64,000 bases of DNA from Paracoccus sp. R12_2 (GTDB lineage Bacteria; Pseudomonadota; Alphaproteobacteria; Rhodobacterales; Rhodobacteraceae). The notes under the pieces were generated by a model, which was given only the letters and a program-made list of their open reading frames with translations, was not told where the DNA came from and did not search any database. A program made the position numbers and the translations under genes. The stretch spans positions 1-64,000 of the forward strand of contig NZ_JAGHRA010000007.1 of NCBI RefSeq assembly GCF_017744015.1, read 5' to 3'. This document shows positions 38,129 to 47,955 of the stretch, one piece after another; positions within the stretch are counted from its first letter, which is position 1; each line of letters begins with the position of its first letter.

Positions 38129-38781
38129 CCTGCCCACCTTTCGATTTCGCGGGTCAGTGTCTGAAAATCAGGCGCAACCAGCGCCGCACCGGCCTCGCGC
38201 AGCATCGCAGCATCGTGATAACCCCAAGCGACCCCAAACCCCGCGACACCGGCCGCGCCCGCCATCTGCATGTCGTATCCGGTATCGCCGATCATGACCG
38301 ATGACGACGCATCGCCGCCGGTTTCGAAGATCGCGGCTCGCAGCATCGCGGGATCGGGTTTCGACGGATGGTCGTCGGCCGTCTGCAGATTGACGAAAAA
38401 CCCTGCCAGGCCATGAGCCTCGATCATGCTGTTCACGCCGCGCCGTGACTTTCCCGTGGCGACCGCCAGCAACAGATCATCCCGCGCGGACAGCAGGTCC
38501 AGACAGTCCCGCGCGCCAGGATACAAGGGCGGCTGCTCGACGATCCGTCCGAAACTGAAGGCCGAGCGATACCCGGCGGCGATACGGCGTTGCACGGCAT
38601 CGTCAGCGTCCGGCGCAAGCTCTGCCACGGCACGATCCAGCGACAGCCCGACGCAGGACAGGATTCGCGGCCGATCGGGTGTTTCCAGCCCGACAAGATC
38701 AAAGCCGCGACCCATCGAGGCGCAGATCAGGTGCTGACTGTCCACCAGCGTCCCATCGACGTCGAAGACGACCAGCTTCAT
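38125..38781 (-). CDS. HAD-superfamily hydrolase, phosphoglycolate phosphatase-like
   Basis: This 218-residue HAD phosphatase has the nucleophile motif DVDGTLVDS (Asp7/Asp9 region), motif II VATGKS, the Lys of motif III in KPDPAML and motif IV MIGDTGYDM. The cap region places it near Gph/PGP enzymes, which remove phosphate from 2-phosphoglycolate, but substrate choice is uncertain. It overlaps rluC before it and atp12 after it by ATGA. Confidence 0.88.
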   Translation of the reverse strand: MKLVVFDVDGTLVDSQHLICASMGRGFDLVGLETPDRPRILSCVGLSLDRAVAELAPDADDAVQRRIAAGYRSAFSFGRIVEQPPLYPGARDCLDLLSARDDLLLAVATGKSRRGVNSMIEAHGLAGFFVNLQTADDHPSKPDPAMLRAAIFETGGDASSSVMIGDTGYDMQMAGAAGVAGFGVAWGYHDAAMLREAGAALVAPDFQTLTREIERWAG

Positions 38782-39824
38782 GCGTCCTCGGCGAAGGGAT
38801 CATCAGGCACGTCGCTTTCGTGCCAGCCAAGCGTTTTCCAGGTGCGCGTCATATGGTCGGGCAGCGGCGCCGTCAGCGTCATGCGCTTGCCGCTGATCGG
38901 ATGATCGAAGCTCAGGCTGCGGGCGTGAAGATGCAGCTTGCGGCTGATCTCTCCCCCCAGCTGCGCTCCCCATCCGTCGCCCAGGTTTTCCTGACCCGAA
39001 CCGCCGTATTTTCCGTCCCCGACGATCGGGTGACCCAGTTCCGCCATATGTGCGCGCAGCTGATGGGTGCGACCCGTGATCGGCACCAGCGCGCACCAGC
39101 TGGCACGCGTTCCCAGCGCATCCAGAACGGCGTAATCGGTCGTCGCGCGCTTCGCGCCCTCGGTCGCGGCGATGTCGCGGGGGTGAACGGCGACCATCTT
39201 CTCACCCTCTCCGGACCGTCCGTGGCCGGGCGCCTTCACCAGACCATAGCGGATCGTGCCCATGCGCGGCGATGGCACGCCGGCAACGGCCGCCCAGTAG
39301 ATCTTTCGGGTCGTGCGCGACCGGAAAGCCTCGGACAGGGCGCGGGCGATGCGGTCGGTGCGCGCCAGCAACAGCAGGCCCGAGGTATCCTTGTCCAGGC
39401 GGTGCACCAGTTTCGGACGATCCTTGTAGCCGAACAGCAGCGCATCGGTCAGCCCGTCGACATGGCGGTTACCCTGGCCGCTGCCACCCTGACTTGGCAG
39501 TCCCGGCGGCTTGTTCAGGGCGATGATATGCTGATCCTTCCACAGCACCGCCTGCTGGATCACATCGCGATCTGCGTCGGGGATTCGTTCCGCCGCAGGT
39601 TTGGGCGTTGCCGCGGCAGAGGGCACCGGCGGAACGCGCACCTCTTGCCCGGCCTCGATCCGGACATTCGCCTTCACGCGCCCCCCATCGATGCGCAACT
39701 GGCCGGTGCGGCACATCTTTTCGACAGCGCCCTGGGTCAGTTGCGGAAACCGCTTCTTCAGCCAGCGATCCAGCCGCTGATCGCCCTCGTCCGCGCCAAC
39801 GATCATGGTTTGAACTCCGCTCAT
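38778..39824 (-). CDS. rluC: RluC/RluD-type 23S rRNA pseudouridine synthase
   Basis: This 348-residue protein has an N-terminal S4 RNA-binding domain (QRLDRWLKKRFPQLTQGAVEKMCRTGQLRIDGGRVKANVRIEAGQEV). The catalytic domain carries Asp in HRLDKDTSGLLLLAR, and PITGRTHQLRAHM downstream. This is the RluA-family layout of RluC/RluD, which modify helix 69 or domains of 23S rRNA. The ATG at 39824 overlaps the crcB stop by four bases; longer frames run into crcB. Confidence 0.93.
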   Translation of the reverse strand: MSGVQTMIVGADEGDQRLDRWLKKRFPQLTQGAVEKMCRTGQLRIDGGRVKANVRIEAGQEVRVPPVPSAAATPKPAAERIPDADRDVIQQAVLWKDQHIIALNKPPGLPSQGGSGQGNRHVDGLTDALLFGYKDRPKLVHRLDKDTSGLLLLARTDRIARALSEAFRSRTTRKIYWAAVAGVPSPRMGTIRYGLVKAPGHGRSGEGEKMVAVHPRDIAATEGAKRATTDYAVLDALGTRASWCALVPITGRTHQLRAHMAELGHPIVGDGKYGGSGQENLGDGWGAQLGGEISRKLHLHARSLSFDHPISGKRMTLTAPLPDHMTRTWKTLGWHESDVPDDPFAEDA

Positions 39825-40195
39825 GCCCATAGCCCGCGACCAAGCACCATGCCCGCCACCACGGCGGCAATCGATAGCAGCACCGAGGCGATGATATAGA
39901 CCGCGGCACCGACATGCTGGCCGCGCTCCCACAGGGTCAGCGCATCCAGCGAGAAGGCCGAAAACGTCGTGAACCCTCCCAGCAAGCCGGTCAGCAGCAA
40001 CGGCGCGAAATGGTTGTTCCAGCGATAGGCCATGAACGCCGCAAGCAAGCCCATGGCAAAGCTGCCCACAACGTTGACCACGCCTGTGGCGACAGGAAAA
40101 CCGGGCCCGTGCCACGCAATGGCACGATAGACAGCATAGCGCGCCGTGGCACCCATTGCGCCGCCGATAGCGACCTGAAAGAACGGATTCATCAT
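39821..40195 (-). CDS. crcB: fluoride exporter CrcB/Fluc
   Basis: This four-helix dual-topology fluoride channel has about 124 residues. It shows GGAMGATARYAVYR, NVVGSFAMGLL, GLLGGFTTFSAFSLDALTL with the Phe-box and FTTFS motif, and a last helix. The start at MMNPFFQVAIGG (40195) follows AGGAG; a TTG further upstream overlapping the rarA stop is less likely. No fluoride riboswitch is expected, since the gene sits inside an operon after rarA. Confidence 0.93.
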   Translation of the reverse strand: MMNPFFQVAIGGAMGATARYAVYRAIAWHGPGFPVATGVVNVVGSFAMGLLAAFMAYRWNNHFAPLLLTGLLGGFTTFSAFSLDALTLWERGQHVGAAVYIIASVLLSIAAVVAGMVLGRGLWA

Positions 40196-40227
40196 GGCAT
40201 GCTCCTGCGCCGGAACGATGGCGAAAG

Positions 40228-41544
40228 TCAACCGCCGCGCTTTTTCCTCAGGCCCACGAACCAGTCCAGCCGCTTCTTCAGCTCTCGCTCGAAGCCGCGT
40301 TCGACCGGAGTATAGAGAACGGGCCTTTTCATACCGTCGGGAAAATAGTTCTGGCCGCTGAACCCGTCGTCGGCGTCGTGATCATAGGCATAGCCCGAAC
40401 CGTAGCCCTGGTCCCTCATCATCCGTGTCGGTGCGTTCAGGATATGGGCTGGGGGCATCAGGCTGCCGGTGCGCCGGGCCTCGGCCCGTGCCCCCTTGTA
40501 TGCGACATAGCCCGCGTTCGATTTCGGAGCGAGCGCAAGATAGATCAACGCCTGTGCCAGCGCCAGTTCACCCTCGGGACTGCCAAGCCGTTCATACAAC
40601 GACCAGGCGTCAAGACAGTGCCGGGCGGCGGCGGGATCGGCCAGGCCGATATCCTCGACGGCCATCCTGGTGATGCGTCGGGCAAGGTAACGTGGGTCCT
40701 CGCCCCCCTCCAGCATTCTGCCGAACCAGTACAGGGCGGCGTCGGGATCACTGCCTCGCACGGATTTATGCAGGGCCGAAATCAGGTTATAATGTTCATC
40801 GCCGGACTTGTCGTATTTCGCGGCTCGTCGCATCAACCGCTGCGCCATCGCCTGTTGATCGACAGGTGCTTCCGTCTTCCACGCCGCAACCTGTTCGATC
40901 AGGTTCAGCGCCGCGCGACCATCGCCATCCGCCATCTCTAGCAGAGCTTCGCGTGCGTGTGCGGTCAGCGGCAGTTTGCGGCCAAGCTCTTTCTCGGCGC
41001 GCTGCGCGAGGCGTTCCAGATCCGCAAGGCTCAGCCTCTGCAGAACGATCACCTGCGCCCGCGACATCAGCGCGGCGTTCAGTTCGAATGACGGGTTCTC
41101 GGTCGTGGCGCCGACCAGAAGGATCGTACCGTCTTCCATGTGCGGCAGGAAACTGTCCTGCTGCGCCTTGTTGAAACGATGGATTTCATCGACGAACAGC
41201 AATGTGCCGCGACCTTGCTGACGGCGCAGCTTCGCGGCATCGAACACCTTCCGCAACTCGGGGACGCCCGTAAAGATCGCGCTGATCTGGACGAAGGCAA
41301 GATCGGTCTCGTCGGCCAGCAGACGGGCGATGGTGGTCTTGCCGACGCCGGGCGGACCCCAGAGGATCAGAGAGGACAGGCTGCCCGCCGCCAGCATCGA
41401 CCCCAACGGGCCTTCGGGCCCAAGGATATTTTCCTGACCTATCACATCCGTCATGCGCATCGGACGAATGCGATCTGCCAATGGCCTCGGCGACGCCGCG
41501 GCACGAGACTCGGGGTTTGGGCTTGTTTCGAATAGATCTGCCAT
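40228..41544 (-). CDS. rarA: replication-associated recombination protein RarA (AAA+ ATPase)
   Basis: This 438-residue AAA+ protein related to clamp-loader subunits has Walker A GPPGVGKT (63-70), Walker B FVDEIHRFNKAQQD and sensor 1 GATTENPSFELN. The MgsA C-terminal domain includes YDKSGDEHYNLISALHKSVRGSDPDAALYWFGRMLEGGEDP. RarA acts at stalled replication forks. It is followed by the crcB-rluC-gph-atp12 chain, so these may be expressed together. Confidence 0.96.
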   Translation of the reverse strand: MADLFETSPNPESRAAASPRPLADRIRPMRMTDVIGQENILGPEGPLGSMLAAGSLSSLILWGPPGVGKTTIARLLADETDLAFVQISAIFTGVPELRKVFDAAKLRRQQGRGTLLFVDEIHRFNKAQQDSFLPHMEDGTILLVGATTENPSFELNAALMSRAQVIVLQRLSLADLERLAQRAEKELGRKLPLTAHAREALLEMADGDGRAALNLIEQVAAWKTEAPVDQQAMAQRLMRRAAKYDKSGDEHYNLISALHKSVRGSDPDAALYWFGRMLEGGEDPRYLARRITRMAVEDIGLADPAAARHCLDAWSLYERLGSPEGELALAQALIYLALAPKSNAGYVAYKGARAEARRTGSLMPPAHILNAPTRMMRDQGYGSGYAYDHDADDGFSGQNYFPDGMKRPVLYTPVERGFERELKKRLDWFVGLRKKRGG

Positions 41545-41567
41545 GACGTGGCAATACTAGGCCTGGC

Positions 41568-41591
41568 GAAGGGGGCGAACCAGCCCCCTTC
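41568..41591 (-). terminator. hairpin between luxI and rarA
   Basis: GAAGGGGGC (41568-41576) and GCCCCCTTC (41583-41591) form a perfect 9-bp stem with a six-base loop, 16 bases after the luxI stop. There is no T tract, but position suggests transcription termination after luxI. Confidence 0.6.
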
Positions 41592-41606
41592 CAGCACCCT
41601 GAAAGA

Positions 41607-42197
41607 TCAGTGCATCTTGCCCGACAAATCGATCGACACGCACTGAAAACTGCCGTCGTCGATCCACATCTCGCGGCCGATCGCATGCGCATCCAGTCCG
41701 CAACGCCCATACCAGCGCGGCCAGTTCGCACCGGTCAGCGCGATCAGCTTGGTCGCGCCCAGTTCACGGGCAGAGCCGGTCATCGCTTCGACCATCTTGA
41801 AGTGAACCTTGCGGCGATACATCTGAGGAATCGAATGGCTGACGAACACGCGCGAACATTCCCAGGTCTGTTCCTCGACCGGGGCATCGCCATACAGCAG
41901 GTCCTGTGGGATCGACCCGCCAAGGATGCCTTTCTGGGCGTCGCGAATCATGTAGCTGTAGATGCCGCAGCGCGCCGTGGTGGGCGTCAGCCGGATCCCG
42001 GCCATGACGGCGCCCTTGTCGTGGATCGCGATCCAGCGGCTTTGCGGCGTGTCATACTGGTCGAACTCCATGTCGTCCGCTTCGGGAAGGTCCCAGTTCT
42101 TCTGGACGATGAAGCTTTGCTTGCGCGCACGGAACAGGTTGGCGAACAGCTCTCCGTGGTTGTGGAGGTTCGAGAATGAAAGGGTGGTCGTCTGCAT
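41607..42197 (-). CDS. luxI: acyl-homoserine-lactone synthase (LuxI family)
   Basis: This 196-residue autoinducer synthase uses S-adenosylmethionine and an acyl-ACP to make an acyl-homoserine lactone. Conserved family residues are visible: Arg and Phe in FRARKQSFIVQ, Trp in KNWDLP, Glu/Asp in MEFDQYDTP, Arg in QSRW, and the Glu-Arg pair in WECSRVFV. The ATG at 42197 has GGAG in front. It follows luxR on the same strand, with a 17-base palindrome between the genes. The closest remembered relatives are GtaI/CerI of Rhodobacter; the acyl chain cannot be predicted. Confidence 0.93.
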   Translation of the reverse strand: MQTTTLSFSNLHNHGELFANLFRARKQSFIVQKNWDLPEADDMEFDQYDTPQSRWIAIHDKGAVMAGIRLTPTTARCGIYSYMIRDAQKGILGGSIPQDLLYGDAPVEEQTWECSRVFVSHSIPQMYRRKVHFKMVEAMTGSARELGATKLIALTGANWPRWYGRCGLDAHAIGREMWIDDGSFQCVSIDLSGKMH

Positions 42198-42216
42198 TAT
42201 TACGTACTCCTGGGGT

Positions 42217-42233
42217 GTGAGGGGACCCCTCAC
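42217..42233. promoter_or_regulatory. 17-base palindrome upstream of luxI
   Basis: On the minus strand GTGAGGGGTCCCCTCAC, perfectly symmetric about its centre, lies 20 bases before the luxI start and just upstream of its ribosome site. It could be a LuxR operator or a hairpin that ends luxR transcripts or limits luxI translation. Confidence 0.5.
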
Positions 42234-42260
42234 CGCCTCACGGTTCCCCTGGGCGAACGC

Positions 42261-42872
42261 CTACAACAGACGGTATTCCTTGGCCCTCTGCAGCGCCTCG
42301 GCAGTCGTTCTGGCCTTCAGTCTTTCACGAACCGAGATCAGTCGAGCCTTGAACGCGCTTTCGGTAATGCCAAGTTTGGCAGCCGCTGCTGCGTGACGAT
42401 CGCCCTCCGCGATGCAACGAAGGGCTTCTTTCTGAGCCTTTGTCAGGCTCGCCGGCGGCTCCGTTATATCGTGAAGCCGTCGTACCGTTGTCGAGATATC
42501 TGCAATCTCGTCATCCTTGAACTCGCGGTCGTCGCGCGCAAAGCTTGCGATGGTGCGAGAGCTGATCGGTCCGTGAGAGACCGTCAGCCCGAAAATCAGG
42601 CCGTGATCGGCGGCATCCTTGAGGATGTTGAACGGATCGGGAATCGGCAGATTCGACCAGCGGCAGGCGCCCGTCGTCGAAAACCCCCATGCGATCGTGG
42701 GGTCACGAAGCGCATAGCCGTTCTGGGAATAGAAATCGGCCCATTCCTGAGGATAGGTTTGAAATTGCATCAATGGCGCGGCAAAGCGGATGTGCAGGCC
42801 AACAAAATAGCCTGACGGGGCAAATTTGCCCAGTTTCCGCAATCCGGCGTTTATGTCAGCGCGTGAGGACAT
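42261..42872 (-). CDS. luxR: LuxR-type quorum-sensing regulator
   Basis: This 203-residue protein has an autoinducer-binding domain that keeps the family residues Trp, Tyr, Asp-Pro and Trp in WADFYSQNGYALRDPTIAWGFSTTGACRW, and Gly in FGLTVSHG. The C-terminal helix-turn-helix (LTKAQKEALRCIAEGDRHAAAAAKLGITESAFKARLISVRERL) retains the key Glu, Leu and Gly but is otherwise divergent. The pattern resembles Rhodobacterales GtaR/CerR proteins. It is followed by luxI. A promoter placed unusually close to the ATG precedes it. Confidence 0.9.
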   Translation of the reverse strand: MSSRADINAGLRKLGKFAPSGYFVGLHIRFAAPLMQFQTYPQEWADFYSQNGYALRDPTIAWGFSTTGACRWSNLPIPDPFNILKDAADHGLIFGLTVSHGPISSRTIASFARDDREFKDDEIADISTTVRRLHDITEPPASLTKAQKEALRCIAEGDRHAAAAAKLGITESAFKARLISVRERLKARTTAEALQRAKEYRLL

Positions 42873-42877
42873 GACTT

Positions 42878-42906
42878 TTTAGACAAATTGAGTTCGTTAC
42901 CGTCAA
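42878..42906 (-). promoter_or_regulatory. luxR promoter, possibly giving a leaderless mRNA
   Basis: On the minus strand TTGACG (42906-42901), a 17-base spacer and TCTAAA (42883-42878). Transcription would start about 6-7 bases later, at or next to the A of the luxR ATG (42872). Confidence 0.5.
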
Positions 42907-42967
42907 CGTACAAAGTAGTGTTGGAGCAATATAGTTGCTAGTCCGTTAATGATAGCAGGATTATATC

Positions 42968-43174
42968 GTGGCCCGGCCAGATCCGATGATAACCTTGCCG
43001 GACGATTTGCGCCAGCAATTGCTTGATCTGCAACATTGCGGGGCGCTGGATCTTGCCGAGTGTCGTGACGTCGCTGTGGCACTGAAGCACCTGCTATATC
43101 GACCCGGCCACCCCATGGATTCTGGCGCATCCAACAAAAACGCCCCGCCACTTCAACAGCAGCAGGGCATCTGA
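42968..43174 (+). CDS. possible small hypothetical protein
   Basis: A 68-codon frame from GTG 42968 (MARPDPMITLPDDLRQQLLDLQHCGALDLAECRDVAVALKHLL) lies in the 341-base region between luxR and rplQ. The first 45 residues look protein-like, but the 3' end runs through the rplQ terminator on the other strand. No family is recognised. It may be chance. Confidence 0.25.
   Translation: MARPDPMITLPDDLRQQLLDLQHCGALDLAECRDVAVALKHLLYRPGHPMDSGASNKNAPPLQQQQGI
43142..43168 (-). terminator. terminator of the rpsM-rpsK-rpoA-rplQ unit
   Basis: On the minus strand GCCCTGC (43168-43162) pairs with GCGGGGC (43148-43142), followed by GTTTTTGTT. It lies about 45 bases after the rplQ stop. Confidence 0.75.
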
Positions 43175-43213
43175 TTCGTATGGGCCGCGCCCTTCATGGG
43201 CGCCAGGCCAGTA

Positions 43214-43630
43214 TCAATCCTCGGCGACTTCAGCTTCGGTGCGCGCCCGATCCGCTGCGCCCTTGGCCGACGGATCGCGGTCCACCAGTTCGATGATCGC
43301 CATGGGGGCCATGTCGCCATAGCGGAAGCCGGCTTTCAGAACGCGGACATATCCGCCCTGGCGGTCCTTGTAGCGGGCGCCCAGCTCGTCGAACAGCTTG
43401 GCGACGTGCTGGTCCTGCTTCAACTGCGACGCGGCCTGACGGCGGGCGTGCAGATCGCCACGCTTGGCAAGCGTGATCAGCTTTTCCACGATCGGACGAA
43501 GTTCCTTGGCCTTGGGCAGCGTCGTCTTGATCTGCTCGTGCTCGATCAGCGAGCCGGCCATGTTGGCAAACAGCGCCTTGCGGTGCTCGTGGGTACGGTT
43601 GAGGCGGCGATAGCCGCGGGCGTGACGCAT
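43214..43630 (-). CDS. rplQ: 50S ribosomal protein L17
   Basis: This 138-residue L17 begins [59 protein letters not shown], which is unambiguous. It is the last gene of the alpha-operon part and follows rpoA as in most bacteria. Confidence 0.98.
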   Translation of the reverse strand: MRHARGYRRLNRTHEHRKALFANMAGSLIEHEQIKTTLPKAKELRPIVEKLITLAKRGDLHARRQAASQLKQDQHVAKLFDELGARYKDRQGGYVRVLKAGFRYGDMAPMAIIELVDRDPSAKGAADRARTEAEVAED

Positions 43631-43737
43631 GATAATCTCCTAGTGCGTGTTTTGCTTTGTCCGGCAGCCCATGCGTGCGGGCCACTCTCCTTGGGGCTTG
43701 CGCCCGAATGGGACGGGGGTCGCCCCCCGTCCATTTC

Positions 43738-44754
43738 TCAGAACTGGTCGTCGAAACGCTTGGCCAGATCCTCGATGTTCTCCGGCGGCCAATCGACCAC
43801 GTCCATGCCCAGGTGCAGGCCCATGCCCGACAGCACTTCCTTGATCTCGTTCAAGGATTTGCGGCCGAAGTTCGGGGTGCGCAGCATCTCGGCTTCGGTC
43901 TTCTGGATCAGATCGCCGATATAGACGATGTTGTCGTTCTTCAGGCAGTTCGCCGAACGGACCGACAGCTCCAGCTCATCGACCTTCTTCAACAGGCGCG
44001 GATCGAATTCCAGCCCGTCGTCGCTGTCCTGGCGGCTGGCCGATTCCGGCTCGTCGAAGTTCACGAACACGGAAAGCTGGTCCTGAACGATGCGCGCGGC
44101 GTAGGCCACGGCGTCTTCCGGGGTCAACGATCCGTCCGTCTCGATCTTCATTGTCAGCTTGTCATAGTCCAGCACCTGCCCTTCGCGGGTCGGCGTGACC
44201 TCATAGCTGACACGCTTCACCGGCGAGAAGATCGCATCGATCGGGATCAGACCGATCGGGGCATCTTCGGGACGGTTCTTGTCCGCGGCGACATAGCCTT
44301 TGCCGGTCGCGACGGTCAGTTCCATGTTCAGATCGGCGCCGTCATCCAGATGGCAGATGACATGATCGCGGTTCAGAACCGTGATACCGGCGGTTTCCTG
44401 AATGGCGCTGGCCTTGACCTCGCCCGGACCCTTCGCCGCAAGCGTCAGCCTTTTGGGGCCTTCGACATCCATCTTCAGCGTGACGCCCTTGAGGTTCAGC
44501 ACGATATCGGTGACGTCCTCGCGGACCCCGGCAACGCTGCTGAATTCGTGCAGGACGTTATCGATCTGAACCGAAGTGATCGCGCCGCCCTGCAGCGACG
44601 ACAGAAGCACCCGGCGCAGCGCGTTGCCAAGCGTCAGGCCAAAGCCCCGCTCCAGCGGCTCGGCGACCAGCGTCGCGGTCCGGGTCGCGTCTGCGCCCGG
44701 CTTGACGACCAGCTGTGTCGGCTTGATGAGCTCGGCCCAATTCTTGTGGATCAT
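43738..44754 (-). CDS. rpoA: RNA polymerase alpha subunit
   Basis: This 338-residue alpha subunit has an N-terminal dimerisation domain ([53 protein letters not shown]). After a linker, the C-terminal domain ([56 protein letters not shown]) contacts promoter UP elements and activators. The start at MIHKNW is set by family alignment; the longer in-frame extension crosses the hairpin at 44825-44852. Confidence 0.98.
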   Translation of the reverse strand: MIHKNWAELIKPTQLVVKPGADATRTATLVAEPLERGFGLTLGNALRRVLLSSLQGGAITSVQIDNVLHEFSSVAGVREDVTDIVLNLKGVTLKMDVEGPKRLTLAAKGPGEVKASAIQETAGITVLNRDHVICHLDDGADLNMELTVATGKGYVAADKNRPEDAPIGLIPIDAIFSPVKRVSYEVTPTREGQVLDYDKLTMKIETDGSLTPEDAVAYAARIVQDQLSVFVNFDEPESASRQDSDDGLEFDPRLLKKVDELELSVRSANCLKNDNIVYIGDLIQKTEAEMLRTPNFGRKSLNEIKEVLSGMGLHLGMDVVDWPPENIEDLAKRFDDQF

Positions 44755-44824
44755 GGATTTGCCTCCATACTTGTTCCCGGCCCATGACCAAGGTCGGAAA
44801 CGCCCGAGGTGAAATGCGAAAAGT

Positions 44825-44852
44825 CCTGCCCGCGCCTCTTGGCGCGGGCAGG
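44825..44852 (-). terminator. strong hairpin between rpsK and rpoA
   Basis: CCTGCCCGCGCC (44825-44836) and GGCGCGGGCAGG (44841-44852) make a perfect 12-bp stem with a four-base loop. On the minus strand it is followed by ACTTTTC. It may partly terminate transcription or protect transcript ends between ribosomal genes and rpoA. Confidence 0.6.
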
Positions 44853-44869
44853 GTATTGATAATCCAGGA

Positions 44870-45259
44870 TCAGACGCGGCGACGCTTGGGCGGGCGGCAG
44901 CCGTTATGTGCAATCGGGGTCACATCGCGGATTGCCGTGATGTTGAAGCCGACCGCAGCCAATGCGCGCAAGGCCGATTCGCGGCCCGAGCCGGGGCCCT
45001 GAACTTCGACTTCCAGCGTCTTCACGCCATGTTCCTGCGCCTTGCGGCCGGCGTCTTCGGCTGCCATCTGTGCGGCGTAGGGCGTCGACTTGCGGCTGCC
45101 CTTGAAGCCCATCGTTCCGGCGGACGACCACGAAATCGCGTTGCCCTGAACGTCAGAAATCAGGATCTTGGTATTGTTGAAGCTGGAATTCACATGCGCC
45201 ACACCGGTGGCGATGTTTTTACGTTCCTTGCGCTTCATACGAGTCTTGTCGCGTGCCAT
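44870..45259 (-). CDS. rpsK: 30S ribosomal protein S11
   Basis: This 129-residue S11 shows [57 protein letters not shown] and the invariant C-terminal [20 protein letters not shown]. It lies 12 bases after rpsM in the usual order. Confidence 0.98.
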   Translation of the reverse strand: MARDKTRMKRKERKNIATGVAHVNSSFNNTKILISDVQGNAISWSSAGTMGFKGSRKSTPYAAQMAAEDAGRKAQEHGVKTLEVEVQGPGSGRESALRALAAVGFNITAIRDVTPIAHNGCRPPKRRRV

Positions 45260-45271
45260 TGTCCGTCCCCC

Positions 45272-45640
45272 TTACTTCTTCTTGCCGGCGATCGGCTTCG
45301 CCGGGCCCTTGCGGGTGCGGGCATTGGTGTGGGTGCGCTGACCGCGGACCGGCAGGCCACGACGATGACGCAGACCACGATACGACCCCAGATCCATCAT
45401 CCGCTTGATGTTCATCTGGTTCTCGCGGCGCAGATCGCCTTCGACGGTCAGATTGGCGTCGATATACTCACGGATCTGCAGAACTTCGGCATCCGAAAGC
45501 TCGTTGATGCGGCGCGCGCGGTCAATGCCGACGGCCTCGCAGATCTGTTCGGCATACATGGAGCCGATGCCATGGATATAGGTCAGTGCGATGGGGACAC
45601 GTTTCCCCGTCGGAATGTTGACGCCAGCAATACGAGCCAC
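45272..45640 (-). CDS. rpsM: 30S ribosomal protein S13
   Basis: This 122-residue S13 shows [26 protein letters not shown] and the C-terminal [27 protein letters not shown]. It follows adk after a 213-base gap that holds three hairpins, so it may have its own promoter. Confidence 0.98.
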   Translation of the reverse strand: MARIAGVNIPTGKRVPIALTYIHGIGSMYAEQICEAVGIDRARRINELSDAEVLQIREYIDANLTVEGDLRRENQMNIKRMMDLGSYRGLRHRRGLPVRGQRTHTNARTRKGPAKPIAGKKK

Positions 45641-45661
45641 GCGTTATCCTTTTCCAGTTGC

Positions 45662-45687
45662 GGTTCCGTAGCACCGGAACCTTTTTT
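45662..45687 (+). terminator. orphan plus-strand terminator-like hairpin near rpsM
   Basis: GGTTCCG (45662-45668) and CGGAACC (45675-45681) are followed on the plus strand by TTTTTT (45682-45687), an intrinsic-terminator shape facing away from the local genes. On the minus strand it is a leader hairpin about 20 bases before rpsM. Confidence 0.5.
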
Positions 45688-45697
45688 CACAACACAA

Positions 45698-45722
45698 GGC
45701 CCGAGGGCCGTGCCTTCGGGCC
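45698..45722. other. second hairpin in the adk-rpsM gap
   Basis: GGCCCGAGGGC (45698-45708) pairs with GCCTTCGGGCC (45712-45722) over 11 positions including one G-T pair, with a three-base loop. It lies upstream of rpsM. Confidence 0.5.
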
Positions 45723-45782
45723 AGTCTATCGTCCACCCGACATGCGGATGATTCTCTTGCGAGATGCCGTGATCTAAAGGCA

Positions 45783-45810
45783 GACGCCTGCCCCGTCAAG
45801 GGCAGGCGTC
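45783..45810 (-). terminator. terminator after adk
   Basis: GACGCCTGCCC (45783-45793) and GGGCAGGCGTC (45800-45810) form a perfect 11-bp stem with a six-base loop, 43 bases after the adk stop. On the minus strand TGCCTTTAG follows. Confidence 0.6.
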
Positions 45811-45853
45811 GAATTCATCTTGACAAGCCGCAAAGCGGATCAAGGCGACGGTT

Positions 45854-46435
45854 TCAGTTCCCCAGAACGTCCGCGATCTGGGCGGCCACCTGGTCCATCG
45901 ACGCCATGCCGTCCACCTGCTGAAGATCGCCTTTGGCATAATAGTAACCAAGAAGCGGCGCGGTCTTCTTGTAGTACTCGCGCAGGCGGTCGGAAAAGAC
46001 CTCGGGCGTGTCGTCCTTGCGCACAGGCTCGCCGGCAGCGCGCGATTCCTCGGCGCGCTTGACGATGCGGGCAACCAGCGCCTCGTCATCGACCTTCAGC
46101 TCGATCGCGGCATCCAGTTTCATGCCCATCTCGGTCAACAGATCGCCCAACGCGTCAGCCTGAGCAAGCGTGCGCGGGAAGCCGTCAAAGATGAAGCCGT
46201 TGCCGCCCTCTTCCAGTTTTTCGCGGATCAGGCCGATGACGATTTCATCGGTAACCAGTTCGCCGCGGTCCATGACAGCCGCGACGCGATTGCCCATTTC
46301 CGTGCCTGAACTGCGGGCCGCGCGCAGCATGTCGCCCGTCGACAACTGCACCACGCCCCGATCTTCGACCAGTTTCTTGGCCTGCGTTCCTTTGCCGGCA
46401 CCCGGAGGCCCCAGAAGAATGATATTGATCGTCAT
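45854..46435 (-). CDS. adk: adenylate kinase, short form
   Basis: This enzyme interconverts ATP, AMP and ADP. The 193-residue protein has the P-loop [28 protein letters not shown] and [16 protein letters not shown]. The zinc-binding LID insertion of long-form enzymes is absent ([17 protein letters not shown]), as is usual for many alphaproteobacteria. It lies between secY and rpsM in the conserved order. Confidence 0.97.
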   Translation of the reverse strand: MTINIILLGPPGAGKGTQAKKLVEDRGVVQLSTGDMLRAARSSGTEMGNRVAAVMDRGELVTDEIVIGLIREKLEEGGNGFIFDGFPRTLAQADALGDLLTEMGMKLDAAIELKVDDEALVARIVKRAEESRAAGEPVRKDDTPEVFSDRLREYYKKTAPLLGYYYAKGDLQQVDGMASMDQVAAQIADVLGN

Positions 46436-46475
46436 GAAAGCCTGTCCCCCTCGGCTGGCTGTTCTTCAGTCAGTC

Positions 46476-47846
<1,371 letters not shown>

Positions 47847-47870
47847 GTGAATCCGTCCCGTGTCATGACA

Positions 47871-47904
47871 GCGCCGCCGACCCGTTTCCGGGGACCGGCG
47901 GCGC
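47871..47904. other. hairpin in the rplO-secY gap
   Basis: GCGCCGCCG (47871-47879) and CGGCGGCGC (47896-47904) form a perfect 9-bp stem. It lies in the secY leader and may act as an attenuator or processing site. Confidence 0.5.
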
Positions 47905-47929
47905 CTGGAAAACCTGCTTTGCTATCTAT

Positions 47930-47945
47930 GGGGCGCGTGCGCCCC
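47930..47945. other. palindromic hairpin directly after rplO
   Basis: GGGGCGCGTGCGCCCC (47930-47945) folds into a 6-bp stem with a four-base loop, ten bases after the rplO stop on the minus strand. Confidence 0.45.
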
Positions 47946-47955
47946 AATCAACAGC

